Made by a program: the position numbers and the translations under genes. Below, one piece after another: positions 40,339-48,776 of a stretch of 64,000 bases of DNA. Source of the stretch: Pseudomonas mediterranea CFBP 5447 (GTDB taxonomy: Bacteria > Pseudomonadota > Gammaproteobacteria > Pseudomonadales > Pseudomonadaceae); the NCBI RefSeq assembly GCF_000774145.1, contig NZ_KN322982.1:1-64000 (forward strand). The letters are read 5' to 3'. Under the pieces are notes generated by a model that had not been told where the DNA came from, did not search any database, and saw nothing but the letters and a program-made list of their open reading frames with translations. Positions within the stretch are counted from its first letter, which is position 1, and each line of letters opens with the position of its first letter.

Positions 40339-40431
40339 TTGTGGGAGCGAGCCTGCTCGCGATAGCGATCTGTCGGCCGATGCATGTGTCGAATGTGCCG
40401 ACGTCATCGCGAGCAGGCTCGCTCCCACAAA
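40339..40431. repeat. REP pair between hutU and the NCS1 permease
   Basis: Inverted copies of GGGAGCGAGCCTGCTCGC at 40339-40364 and 40403-40431, inside the operon. Confidence 0.85.
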
Positions 40432-40442
40432 GGGACCTGCAT

Positions 40443-42131
40443 TTACTTGCCGGTAATCATCGGCAGGTTCAGGCCCTGTTCCTTGGCGCAATCGATCGCG
40501 ATCTGGTAACCGGCATCGGCATGACGCATCACCCCGGTGCCCGGATCGTTGTGCAGTACGCGGGCGATACGCTCGGCTGCCTCATCGGTACCGTCGCAGA
40601 CAATCACCATGCCCGAGTGCTGGGAGAAGCCCATGCCGACGCCGCCACCGTGGTGCAGCGACACCCAGGTCGCGCCGCTGGCGGTGTTGAGCAAGGCGTT
40701 GAGCAACGGCCAGTCGGACACGGCGTCGGAGCCGTCCTGCATGGATTCGGTTTCACGGTTGGGGCTGGCCACGGAACCGGAGTCCAGGTGGTCGCGACCG
40801 ATCACGATCGGCGCCGACAACTCGCCGCTGCGTACCATTTCGTTGAACGCCAGGCCCAGCTTGGCGCGTTGGCCCAGGCCGACCCAGCAGATACGCGCCG
40901 GCAGGCCCTGGAAGCTGATGCGCTCGCGGGCCATGTCCAACCAGTTATGCAGGTGGGCGTCGTCGGGGATCAGTTCCTTGACCTTGGCGTCAGTCTTGTA
41001 GATGTCCTGCGGGTCACCCGACAGCGCGGCCCAGCGGAACGGACCGATGCCGCGGCAGAACAGCGGACGGATATACGCCGGCACGAAGCCAGGGAAGTCG
41101 AAGGCATTCTCGACGCCTTCTTCCTGGGCCATCTGACGGATGTTGTTGCCGTAGTCGAAGGTCGGCACGCCCATTTTCTGGAAGGCCAGCATGGCTTTCA
41201 CGTGCACCGCCATCGATTGCTTGGCGGCTTTCACCACGGCGGCGGGTTCGGTCTTGGCGCGGGCACGGTACTCGTCCCAGGTCCAGCCGGCCGGCAGGTA
41301 ACCGTTGAGGGGGTCGTGGGCGCTGGTCTGGTCGGTGACCATGTCCGGACGCACACCGCGACGGACCATTTCCGGCAGGATTTCAGCGGCGTTCCCACAC
41401 AGTGCGATGGAGATTGCCTTGCCTTCGGCGGTGTATTTCTCGATGCGGGCCAGGGCGTCATCCAGGTCGGTAGCCTGTTCATCGACGTAACGGGTCTTGA
41501 GACGGAAATCGATACTGACCTGCTGGCATTCGATGTTCAGCGAGCAGGCGCCGGCCAGTGTGGCGGCCAATGGTTGTGCGCCACCCATGCCGCCCAGGCC
41601 GGCGGTCAGGACCCAGCGGCCCTTGAGGTTGGAGTCGTAATGCTGGCGACCGGCTTCGACGAACGTTTCATAAGTACCCTGCACGATGCCCTGGCTGCCG
41701 ATGTAGATCCAGCTGCCGGCGGTCATCTGGCCGTACATGGCCAGGCCCTTGGCGTCGAGCTCGTTGAAGTGTTCCCAGCTGGCCCAGTGCGGTACCAGGT
41801 TGGAGTTGGCGATCAGCACGCGGGGAGCGTTCGTGTGGGTCTTGAACACGCCCACCGGCTTGCCGGATTGCACCAGCAGGGTTTCGTCGTCATTCAGGTT
41901 GGTGAGGCTTTCGACGATCTTGTCGTAGCACTCCCAGTTGCGCGCCGCGCGGCCGATGCCACCGTAGACCACCAGCTCCTTGGGATTCTCGGCCACTTGC
42001 GGGTCGAGGTTGTTCATCAGCATGCGCAGCGGCGCTTCAGTCAGCCAGCTCTTGGCGGTCAGCGTATTGCCGCGAGGGGCGCGAATTTCAACGTCACGGT
42101 ATTTTTCGGGTTTGCGGGTAGCGTCGGTCAC
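40443..42131 (-). CDS. hutU: Urocanate hydratase
   Basis: Second step: urocanate to imidazolonepropionate, using tightly bound NAD+ as an electrophile. 562 aa, full length. Recognisable stretches are [28 protein letters not shown], the NAD-binding [19 protein letters not shown], and the active-site Cys region [14 protein letters not shown] near residue 410. First gene of the leftward hut unit, with a sigma54 element and HutC-type operator about 100-140 bases upstream. Confidence 0.98.
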   Translation of the reverse strand: MTDATRKPEKYRDVEIRAPRGNTLTAKSWLTEAPLRMLMNNLDPQVAENPKELVVYGGIGRAARNWECYDKIVESLTNLNDDETLLVQSGKPVGVFKTHTNAPRVLIANSNLVPHWASWEHFNELDAKGLAMYGQMTAGSWIYIGSQGIVQGTYETFVEAGRQHYDSNLKGRWVLTAGLGGMGGAQPLAATLAGACSLNIECQQVSIDFRLKTRYVDEQATDLDDALARIEKYTAEGKAISIALCGNAAEILPEMVRRGVRPDMVTDQTSAHDPLNGYLPAGWTWDEYRARAKTEPAAVVKAAKQSMAVHVKAMLAFQKMGVPTFDYGNNIRQMAQEEGVENAFDFPGFVPAYIRPLFCRGIGPFRWAALSGDPQDIYKTDAKVKELIPDDAHLHNWLDMARERISFQGLPARICWVGLGQRAKLGLAFNEMVRSGELSAPIVIGRDHLDSGSVASPNRETESMQDGSDAVSDWPLLNALLNTASGATWVSLHHGGGVGMGFSQHSGMVIVCDGTDEAAERIARVLHNDPGTGVMRHADAGYQIAIDCAKEQGLNLPMITGK

Positions 42132-42233
42132 AGCAAAAACTCCTCAGCGATCAATCCAGACCAGCCCGGGCAATGGGCAGCGATTTCTACGAACGTTGCG
42201 TTGAATATCGGGACTCATACGCATACGTCTTTA

Positions 42234-42247
42234 CTTGTATGTACAAG
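42234..42247. promoter_or_regulatory. HutC-type operator upstream of hutU
   Basis: CTTGTATGTACAAG has perfect 6-base arms around TG and contains TGTA-N2-TACA, the core reported for Pseudomonas HutC sites. It lies where transcription from the adjacent sigma54 element would start, consistent with repression. Confidence 0.75.
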
Positions 42248-42252
42248 CATAT

Positions 42253-42268
42253 GCAATCAAGCGGCCAA
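42253..42268 (-). promoter_or_regulatory. Predicted sigma54 (RpoN) promoter of hutU
   Basis: On the - strand the sequence reads TTGGCCGCTTGATTGC. GG and GC are separated by exactly 10 bases, and TTGGC/TTGC match the -24/-12 consensus (TTGGCACG-N4-TTGC). RpoN dependence of hutU through CbrB/NtrC is known in Pseudomonas. Confidence 0.7.
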
Positions 42269-42463
42269 CTTGTGGGAGGCCCGTTCAGGAATCTTTTTGG
42301 AAATGGCTGGAAAGCACGGAATTGAAGGGCTGGCGAAGGGGACTAAATTTTCGGAGGGGGATTTACAGAGATGAGGATGAGGGGGACAGAAGCGTGGCGT
42401 TGCGCCACGCTGGGGCATTCGGTAACAAATTGGTGCGCAAAGCGGGAACAACCTCCAGGCTTT
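42269..42463. other. hutU upstream region, no gene
   Basis: About 195 bases upstream of the sigma54 element, where an enhancer-binding protein would attach. It contains a perfect 9-base-pair stem with a 3-base loop, AGCGTGGCG-TTG-CGCCACGCT (42391-42411), and a GGTAACA/TTGGTGC stretch near 42421-42437. I cannot assign these to CbrB or NtrC with confidence. Confidence 0.4.
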
Positions 42464-42559
42464 TTGTGGCGAGGGAGCTTGCTCCCGCTGGGGTGGCGAA
42501 GCCGCCCCAAAGCTTGGGAGCGCTTCGCACTCCAGCGGGAGCAAGCTCCCTCGCCACAA
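42464..42559. repeat. Long inverted repeat after hutD
   Basis: Arms 42464-42491 and 42532-42559 are perfect complements of the GTGGCGAGGGAGCTTGCTCCC family. It lies 21 bases after the hutD stop and could end or protect the hutC-hutD transcript. Confidence 0.85.
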
Positions 42560-42580
42560 CAGGAATGAGCCCGAACCGAA

Positions 42581-43150
42581 TCAGCGGGCAGTCAGTTCGA
42601 TCACGCAGCACTGGCCGTCCGTGGAAATCTCCAACAGTCCGGGGTTACCGCTCAGTTGCAAACAGTCGTAGAGGCCCAACTCCGAGGCGGACTCGCCGAT
42701 CTTGACGTTCAGCGCCGCATCCGCGCTGAACACCAGCACCGTCCCCGCCTCGCTGAAGAACCGCTGCTCGCCCGCCAGCCACTGTAACCGCGCCCGGTAA
42801 CACTGGGGCGAGTAGATCAGGTTGAAGTCTCGAATCGGGCCGCCCAGCAACGTGCAATGAACGTGGCTCTCACCGCTGAACGCAAACGGGTCCAGGGGAT
42901 GCAACGGCCGCGTGGCCTGACCATCGACGGTCAGGCTCATGCCATCGCCCTGCAACACGCTGATGACCCGTTCGTAACCGGCAAAGGTGGAAAAACCGCC
43001 CGACTCGCCGATATCGGCAATCGACAGCCGCCAACCGAAACCCTCCAGGCCGGTGCCGGCGTCGCGGGTGATTTCCTCGGTGCTGCCACCACCGTTTTTC
43101 CATGGCATGCGCGGGTAATCCGCCGCACGCAGAACCTTCAAGTCGCTCAC
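42581..43150 (-). CDS. hutD: HutD family protein
   Basis: 189-aa cupin-fold protein. The HutD signatures MPWKNGGGSTEEI, LEGFGWRLSIADIGESGGFSTFAGYERVISVL and GGPIRDFNLI are present. It has been proposed to moderate hut activity, perhaps by binding a pathway intermediate; the exact role is unsettled. GTG 43150 overlaps the hutC stop (GTGA), so it is translationally coupled. The in-frame extension to 43255 overlaps hutC and is not used. Confidence 0.93.
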   Translation of the reverse strand: MSDLKVLRAADYPRMPWKNGGGSTEEITRDAGTGLEGFGWRLSIADIGESGGFSTFAGYERVISVLQGDGMSLTVDGQATRPLHPLDPFAFSGESHVHCTLLGGPIRDFNLIYSPQCYRARLQWLAGEQRFFSEAGTVLVFSADAALNVKIGESASELGLYDCLQLSGNPGLLEISTDGQCCVIELTAR

Positions 43151-43896
43151 TTGTGAAACCGCCCTTCCAGACTGTGACGGGAACCGGGGTGAATCAGCCG
43201 CGCGGCGGTGACCGGCTGACGCCCGGACCAGGTCCGACGACGGATCAACAGGCACGGCTCGCCTCTTTCAATCTGTAGCAGCTTGCATTCGCTCGGCTCG
43301 GCCAGGATCGCTTCAACCACGTGCTCACCCTCAGTCAGCGGCGCGACCTGGTTCAAATAGGCGTAGGGCGTTTGCAGGGTGAAGTCCTGCTTGAGGTACT
43401 CGGGCGCCACCAGCGCGTTGACGAAGCGGTCCTCGATCTGCACCGGAATGTCGTTTTCAAAATGCACGATCAGCGAGTGGAACACCTTCTGGCCTTCACG
43501 CATGTCCAGGGCCAGGGCCCGCTCGGAGCCGGCGGCCTCTTCTTCGAGGGTGATGACCTTGCAGGTGTGGCGATGGCCGCGGGAGGCGATCTCGTCGGCG
43601 ATGTTGTGTACTTCGAACAGCGCGGACTGGCTCTTGGGCTCGGCGACGAACGTGCCGACGCCCTGCATGCGCACCAACAGGCCGTCGGCGGTCATTTCCC
43701 GCAGGGCACGGTTGATGGTCATGCGGCTGAAGCCCAGTTGGCTGACCAGTTCGCTTTCCGACGGCACGCGGTAATGCGGCGGCCAGTTTCCACTGTCGAT
43801 CTGCTGAGTGATCATCTGTTTGACGCGGGCGTACAAGGGTGCCGGACTGTCACCCAGGTTTGCGGCCAGCGGCGGTTTGGCAGGCGGAGTCGGCAC
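43147..43896 (-). CDS. hutC: Histidine utilisation repressor
   Basis: 249-aa GntR-family, HutC-subfamily repressor that is released by urocanate. The N-terminal winged helix (PLYARVKQMITQQIDSGNWPPHYRVPSESELVSQLGFSRMTINRALREMTADGLLVRMQGVGTF) is followed by a UTRA ligand domain (about 105-240, with CKVITLEEEAAGSERALAL and VEAILAEPSECKLLQIERGEPCLLIRRRTW). It is divergent from hutF and cotranscribed with hutD. Confidence 0.96.
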   Translation of the reverse strand: MPTPPAKPPLAANLGDSPAPLYARVKQMITQQIDSGNWPPHYRVPSESELVSQLGFSRMTINRALREMTADGLLVRMQGVGTFVAEPKSQSALFEVHNIADEIASRGHRHTCKVITLEEEAAGSERALALDMREGQKVFHSLIVHFENDIPVQIEDRFVNALVAPEYLKQDFTLQTPYAYLNQVAPLTEGEHVVEAILAEPSECKLLQIERGEPCLLIRRRTWSGRQPVTAARLIHPGSRHSLEGRFHK

Positions 43897-43968
43897 GGCG
43901 GTTCCCTGTTCTGCTTATAAAGATTACGAATGTCCTGTATCACAAATACTGTTCCTTTTTGAAGGCGT

Positions 43969-44047
43969 CTCTTGCCGTCATCCTGCGTTGCCGCTCCTCG
44001 CCATAGCCTGCTATGACTCGTCGCGGCGCCTTGCCTGACGACAAGAG
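43969..44047. repeat. 79-base imperfect palindrome between hutC and hutF
   Basis: CTCTTGCCGTCA (43969-43980) pairs with TGACGACAAGAG (44036-44047), and the centre is a perfect CATAGC-CT-GCTATG (44002-44015). GCCGC/GCGGC pair in between. It sits in the divergent promoter region but does not resemble the HutC site. It may be a dispersed repeat or a folded leader of hutC. Confidence 0.6.
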
Positions 44048-44120
44048 CCACACATCAAAAAAGAACGTATTTATGAAACAGGACATTAGCTTGCCGGAGT
44101 TTACCGGGCAGGCAAACGTC

Positions 44121-44136
44121 TGTATATGTATATACA
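44121..44136. promoter_or_regulatory. HutC-type operator upstream of hutF
   Basis: TGTATATGTATATACA is a palindrome with 7-base arms around GT. It contains TGTATATACA (44127-44136), the same TGTA-N2-TACA core as at hutU. It ends 24 bases before the hutF start codon, a position fit for blocking transcription of hutF. Confidence 0.75.
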
Positions 44137-44160
44137 AATTACGCACGATGAGGTTGAACC

Positions 44161-45525
44161 ATGTCCGCCTTCTTTGCCGAACGCGCGCTGCTGCCTAGTG
44201 GATGGGCCAATGATGTACGTCTTGAAGTCGACGCCCAAGGCGTCCTGACCCATATCCAGGCCGGCTCCCACGCAGACGGCGCCGAACGGCTGGACGGTCC
44301 GCTCTTACCGGGCATGCCGAACCTGCACTCCCATGCGTTCCAACGGGCCATGGCCGGGCTTGCCGAAGTGGCGGGAAATCCCAACGACAGCTTCTGGACC
44401 TGGCGCGACCTGATGTACCGCCTGGTCGGAAAAATCAGCCCCGATCAACTCGGCACCATCGCCCGACAGCTGTACATCGAAATGCTCAAGGCCGGTTATA
44501 CCTCGGTCGCCGAATTCCATTACGTTCACCACGACACCGACGGCACGCCTTACGCCGATCCGGCGGAGCTGGCGTTGCGCATCAGTCACGCCGCCAACAG
44601 CGCCGGCATCGGCCTGACCCTGCTGCCGGTGCTCTACAGTCATTCCGGTTTTGGTGGCCAGGCGCCCAACGACGGGCAGCGGCGCTTCATCAACAGCACC
44701 GAAAGCTACTTGAAGCTTCAGTCCCGCTTGCAACCGATCCTGGCCGGGCAGCCGCTACAGGCCCTGGGGCTGTGTTTCCATTCCCTGCGCGCCGTGACAC
44801 CCGGACAGATCCAAGAGGTATTGGCCGCCAGCGACGCCCACTGCCCGGTGCATATCCACATTGCCGAGCAGCAGAAGGAAGTCGACGACTGCCTGAGCTG
44901 GAGCGGTGCCCGTCCGCTGCAATGGTTGTACGAAAACACCGAAGTGGACCAACGCTGGTGCCTGGTCCACGCCACCCACGCCAACGCCCAGGAGGTCAGC
45001 CTCATGGCCAGGAGCCGGGCGATTGCCGGCCTGTGCCTGACCACCGAAGCCAACCTGGGCGACGGTATTTTCCCGGCCGTGGACTACCTCGCCCAAGGCG
45101 GGCGCCTGGGGATCGGCTCCGACAGCCATGTGTCATTGAGCGTGGTGGAAGAACTGCGTTGGCTGGAGTACGGCCAGCGCCTGCGGGATCAACGACGTAA
45201 CCGTCTGTACCGGGCCGATCAGCCGATGGTCGGCCGCACGTTGTTCGATGCGGCGCTGGAAGGTGGCGCCCAGGCGCTGGGGCAACCCATCGGCGGCCTC
45301 GAAGTCGGCAAGCGTGCCGACTGGCTGATACTCGATGGCAACGACCCTTACCTGGCCACGGCCCAGGGCGACGGCATTCTCAATCGCTGGTTGTTTGCCG
45401 GTGGGGATCGTCAGGTGCGGGATGTCATGGTAGGCGGGAAATGGGTGGTGCGTGACGGGCATCACGCCGCAGAAGAGGACAGCGCCCGGGCGTTTACCCA
45501 GGTATTGCGCGAACTTCTAGACTGA
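44161..45525 (+). CDS. hutF: Formimidoylglutamate deiminase
   Basis: Converts N-formimidoylglutamate to N-formylglutamate, making the five-step route with HutG. 454-aa amidohydrolase with the metal motif MPNLHSHAFQRAMAG near residue 55, HIHIAEQQKEVDD (metal His), LVHATHA, and GLCLTTEANLGDG/GIGSDSHVSLS with the catalytic Asp near 322. AGG is present just upstream of ATG 44161. It is a monocistronic gene divergent from hutCD and under the HutC-type operator. Confidence 0.97.
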   Translation: MSAFFAERALLPSGWANDVRLEVDAQGVLTHIQAGSHADGAERLDGPLLPGMPNLHSHAFQRAMAGLAEVAGNPNDSFWTWRDLMYRLVGKISPDQLGTIARQLYIEMLKAGYTSVAEFHYVHHDTDGTPYADPAELALRISHAANSAGIGLTLLPVLYSHSGFGGQAPNDGQRRFINSTESYLKLQSRLQPILAGQPLQALGLCFHSLRAVTPGQIQEVLAASDAHCPVHIHIAEQQKEVDDCLSWSGARPLQWLYENTEVDQRWCLVHATHANAQEVSLMARSRAIAGLCLTTEANLGDGIFPAVDYLAQGGRLGIGSDSHVSLSVVEELRWLEYGQRLRDQRRNRLYRADQPMVGRTLFDAALEGGAQALGQPIGGLEVGKRADWLILDGNDPYLATAQGDGILNRWLFAGGDRQVRDVMVGGKWVVRDGHHAAEEDSARAFTQVLRELLD

Positions 45526-45528
45526 TCG

Positions 45529-45620
45529 CTGTGGGAGCGAGCCTGCTCGCGATGAGGCCTCTACATTCAACAGAGATGTTGACTGAAGGACCGTCATCGC
45601 GAGCAGGCTCGCTCCCGCAG
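45529..45620. repeat. REP pair between hutF and the lipocalin gene
   Basis: Inverted copies of GGGAGCGAGCCTGCTCGC between two convergent genes. Confidence 0.85.
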
Positions 45621-45638
45621 GGGTTGTTTCCTGGCGAG

Positions 45639-46208
45639 TCAATCCGAGGTCTTGGCCATCTGCCGGTCCGACGCACGCCAGATCAACCGAGTCGTGTCAT
45701 AGCCCTGCTGGCGTGCCTTGCTCAGCAGTTCTTCGCGCACCACACTGTTGACCGTCGGCGTACGGGACAACAGCCACATGTAGCGCCGACTCGGGTCGCC
45801 AACGATGGCGGTCTTGTAGTCATCGCTGACGTACAACACCCAATATTGTCCCTTCGACACACCCGGCAGGATCCGCGAGGCCCAGGTGTCGAACTCGACC
45901 CAGAGCTTGTCGGTCTTGCCCGGTACCTGGGGCGTGGCGGTGCCCTTGGCTTCTTCCCACTTCCAGTCAGAGGTCAGGCAGCGATTGAACACACCCATGT
46001 TGCCGTCAGGCTTGAGGGTGTAATGGGCTTCCGATTGCGCACAGTTGCGCTGGAAATACATTGGCAGGCGGGCCAACTCGTACCAGGTCCCTTGGTAACG
46101 CTTGAGATTGACGCTGTTGACGGTCTTGGGCGCCAACGGGTCTTCGCCAGAAGTGGCACAGCCGGCCAATACCAGGCCGGCTAAAAGCACTAACAATAAC
46201 CGCATCAT
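45639..46208 (-). CDS. blc: Outer-membrane lipoprotein of the lipocalin (Blc) family
   Basis: 189 aa. Signal peptide of type II with lipobox LAGC (Cys at about residue 17), then the lipocalin N-terminal motif YQGTWYELARLPMYFQRNC, the GTATPQ and KLWVEFD strands, YWVLYVSDDYKTAIVGDPSRRYMWLLSRTP, and the C-terminal helix. Bacterial Blc proteins bind lysophospholipids or fatty acids at the outer membrane. A second small lipoprotein gene lies 31 bases upstream in the same orientation. Confidence 0.93.
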   Translation of the reverse strand: MMRLLLVLLAGLVLAGCATSGEDPLAPKTVNSVNLKRYQGTWYELARLPMYFQRNCAQSEAHYTLKPDGNMGVFNRCLTSDWKWEEAKGTATPQVPGKTDKLWVEFDTWASRILPGVSKGQYWVLYVSDDYKTAIVGDPSRRYMWLLSRTPTVNSVVREELLSKARQQGYDTTRLIWRASDRQMAKTSD

Positions 46209-46239
46209 TATTTTTCTCCCGTGGGCACGTGGCCCCGGT

Positions 46240-46494
46240 TTACTTCAGGCCTTGGCCGGAAAACATCAACACCTTCTCACCGGCATACTGCACGCTGATA
46301 AAGCTTTTCTGGTCGCCCCAAGTGCAACTGGACATGCCGAGCGCGCCCGAACAGTCGGTCGGTTTTCCCAGCAACGTTTCGACTTCGGCCTTGGACATGC
46401 CGGCTGACAGCTTCGAATAGTTTTCCTGGTTGACCTTGCTGCATGCGGTCAACAAGACACACAAAGACAACATCGCGATAGATCGCAGGGACAT
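46240..46494 (-). CDS. Small lipoprotein of unknown function (BamE/DUF3862-like)
   Basis: 84 aa. Lipobox LTAC (Cys near residue 18) after a short signal peptide. The mature part contains NYSKLSAGMSKAEVETLLGKPTDC, the short helix-turn-helix pattern of small BamE-like/DUF3862 lipoproteins, and two further cysteines (TDCSG, SSCTW) that could form a disulfide. AGGAG stands 7 bases before the ATG. Function is unknown; it probably shares a transcript with the lipocalin gene. Confidence 0.85.
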   Translation of the reverse strand: MSLRSIAMLSLCVLLTACSKVNQENYSKLSAGMSKAEVETLLGKPTDCSGALGMSSCTWGDQKSFISVQYAGEKVLMFSGQGLK

Positions 46495-46675
46495 CGTGAA
46501 ACTCCTGGAGCGGAAAGGAGGTGGCAGGGTGCCAACCTGAAGCTTAGAAGTGAAAACCCCTATCTGGTTCCCCGGGGAACCCGGTATTTATTGGGGTAAA
46601 AGTGGGTAGTTCGTCGGTAAATCAAGCAGTTTGTGACAGCGTCGTGCATTTCGTCGGGTTTGCCGCTCTGGCGCC

Positions 46676-46702
46676 TGAACTCTGGCGGTTGCGGGCCGAT
46701 AA
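46676..46702 (+). promoter_or_regulatory. Predicted sigma28 (FliA) promoter of the second chemoreceptor gene
   Basis: TGAACTCT, 11 bases, then a perfect GCCGATAA at 46695-46702, matching TAAAGTTT-N11-GCCGATAA. It lies about 77 bases before the coding start. Confidence 0.65.
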
Positions 46703-46778
46703 AAAGAACAGCGCGAAACCCTGCCTTATGGCAAATTGACGCCCCTTCCTGACCAGCTCCTATGCGGTAGCGCTCTTA

Positions 46779-48671
46779 ATGACCAGAAACATGAAATTCA
46801 GCCACAAAATCCTGCTGGCCGCAGCCCTTGTGGTAGCCGTTGCGTTCGCCTGTTTCATCCTGTTCAACGACTACCGTCAGCGTCAAAGCCTGCACAACAG
46901 CACCGAAACGTCCATGCAGGAACTCGGCAACCTGACCAGCCGTAACATTCAGACGTGGGTCGAAGGGCGTATCCAGTTGCTGCAATCCCTGGCCCAGCAG
47001 ATCGCCATCGACGGCAACAGCGCTGCCAGCCTCAAGCGGGCCATCGACCTGCCCGCCTATACCGGCAACTTCCAGCTCAGCTACTTCGGTGGCGTCGACG
47101 GCGTGATGTTCTCGGTGCCGGCCGGTAATCGCGCGCCCGACTACGACCCTCGCGCCCGTGGCTGGTACAAGGCCGCCAACAGCGCACAGCAAACCATTGT
47201 CACCGAACCCTACATTGCCGCCTCGTCGGGCAAACTGGTGATCACCGTCGCGACCCCGGTACAACGTCAGAACCAGATGATCGGCGTGGCGGGTGCGGAC
47301 ATCGACCTGTCGAGCGTCAGCGCCATCATCAACTCGCTGAACTTCGGCGGCCACGGCCATGCATTCATCGTCAGCGCCGATGGCAAGATCCTGATCCATC
47401 CCGACAGTAAACGTATCCTCAAGACCCTGGCCGAGGCCTACCCCAACGGTGCCCCTCAAGTCAGCCCGGGCATGAAGGAAGTCGAACTCGACGGCAAGAC
47501 CCAGTTCATCTCCTTCACCCGGGTCAATGGCGTGCCAGGCGCAGACTGGTACGTGGCACTGGTGCTCGACAAGGACACCGCGCTGGCCATGCTCAGCGAG
47601 TTCCGTACCTCGGCGCTGATCGCCATGATCATTGCCGTGGTCTTCATCATCGCCCTGCTGGGCATGTTGATCCGCGTGCTGATGCAACCGTTGCTGACCA
47701 TGGGCCGTGCGATGCACGACATCGCCGAAGGTGAAGGCGACCTGACCCGCCGCCTGACCATCCACGGCCAGGATGAATTCGGCGCCCTGGGTACCTCCTT
47801 CAACCGTTTCGTCGAGCGCATCCACACCTCGATCCGTGAAGTGGCCTCGGCCACCGGCCAGGTCAACGAAGTGGCGCTACGCGTGGTCAGCGCCTCCAAC
47901 TCATCGATGTTCAATTCCGACCAGCAAGCCTCGCGCACCAGCAGCGTAGCGGCGGCCATCAACCAGCTCGGCGCCGCTGCCCAGGAAATCGCCCAGAACG
48001 CCGCCCTCGCTTCGCAACACTCCAGCGAAGCCCGAAACCTGGCCGAAGACGGTCAGCAGGTGGTGGATAAGACCATCGCTGCCATGCAGCAGCTGTCGGC
48101 CAAGATCAGCGATTCGTGCGGCAACATCGAAACCCTGAACAGCAACACGGTGAACATCGGCCAGATCCTCGAAGTCATCACCAGCATTTCCCAGCAGACC
48201 AACCTGCTCGCCCTCAACGCAGCCATCGAAGCAGCCCGCGCGGGTGAAGCCGGGCGCGGATTTGCCGTGGTAGCCGATGAAGTGCGCAACCTGGCCCACC
48301 GCACCCAGGATTCGGCGCAGCAAGTGCAGAAAATGATCGAAGAGTTGCAAGTCGGCGCACGGGAAGCGGTGCTGACCATGACCGACAGCCAGCGCCAGAG
48401 CGAAAGCAGCGTCGGCATCGCCAACCAGGCCGGCGAGCGCCTGGGCAGCGTGACCCAGCGCATCGGCGAAATCGACGGCATGAACCAGTCCGTGGCCACC
48501 GCCACCGAAGAACAGACCGCCGTGGTGGAGTCGATCAACGTCGACATCAGCGAGATCAACACGCTGAACCAGGAAGGTGTGGAAAACCTGCAAGCCACGT
48601 TGCGGGCCTGTACCGACCTCGAACAGCAGGCGGCGCGGTTGAAGCAGTTGGTGGGCAGCTTCCGGATCTAG
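46779..48671 (+). CDS. Methyl-accepting chemotaxis protein with dCache sensor, predicted amino-acid receptor
   Basis: 630 aa. Membrane segments lie at about 9-29 and 285-308 ([19 protein letters not shown]), with a periplasmic double-Cache domain between them, then HAMP ([21 protein letters not shown]) and a signalling domain with [25 protein letters not shown]. The Cache domain carries the whole amino-acid signature with the spacing known from PctA: Tyr122, Arg127, Trp129, Tyr130 ([10 protein letters not shown]), Tyr145 (TEPY) and Asp174 (GADI). It should therefore sense L-amino acids. ATG 46779 and ATG 46791 (MKFSHKI) are both possible starts; neither has a clear Shine-Dalgarno. Confidence 0.93.
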   Translation: MTRNMKFSHKILLAAALVVAVAFACFILFNDYRQRQSLHNSTETSMQELGNLTSRNIQTWVEGRIQLLQSLAQQIAIDGNSAASLKRAIDLPAYTGNFQLSYFGGVDGVMFSVPAGNRAPDYDPRARGWYKAANSAQQTIVTEPYIAASSGKLVITVATPVQRQNQMIGVAGADIDLSSVSAIINSLNFGGHGHAFIVSADGKILIHPDSKRILKTLAEAYPNGAPQVSPGMKEVELDGKTQFISFTRVNGVPGADWYVALVLDKDTALAMLSEFRTSALIAMIIAVVFIIALLGMLIRVLMQPLLTMGRAMHDIAEGEGDLTRRLTIHGQDEFGALGTSFNRFVERIHTSIREVASATGQVNEVALRVVSASNSSMFNSDQQASRTSSVAAAINQLGAAAQEIAQNAALASQHSSEARNLAEDGQQVVDKTIAAMQQLSAKISDSCGNIETLNSNTVNIGQILEVITSISQQTNLLALNAAIEAARAGEAGRGFAVVADEVRNLAHRTQDSAQQVQKMIEELQVGAREAVLTMTDSQRQSESSVGIANQAGERLGSVTQRIGEIDGMNQSVATATEEQTAVVESINVDISEINTLNQEGVENLQATLRACTDLEQQAARLKQLVGSFRI

Positions 48672-48726
48672 TGCTCTTGCGGGCCGACGGTGGCGGTGTA
48701 AAGCGCACCGATCAGTTCAGCCTGAC

Positions 48727-48759
48727 GTGAGACTGAATTAAGACTAAACTCAGTCTCAC
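48727..48759. promoter_or_regulatory. Inverted repeat in front of the toxin-antitoxin pair
   Basis: GTGAGACTGA (48727-48736) and TCAGTCTCAC (48750-48759) are perfect 10-base complements with a 13-base AT-rich spacer. Additional AGACT units occur in the spacer and near 48771. Type II antitoxins bind such repeats to repress their own operon. Confidence 0.7.
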
Positions 48760-48776
48760 TCAACCCGTCGAGACTC

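Noticed and set aside
40260..42374. 704-aa open frame on the + strand opposite hutU
   Set aside because: Shadow of hutU; its beginning runs through a REP pair and has no homology.
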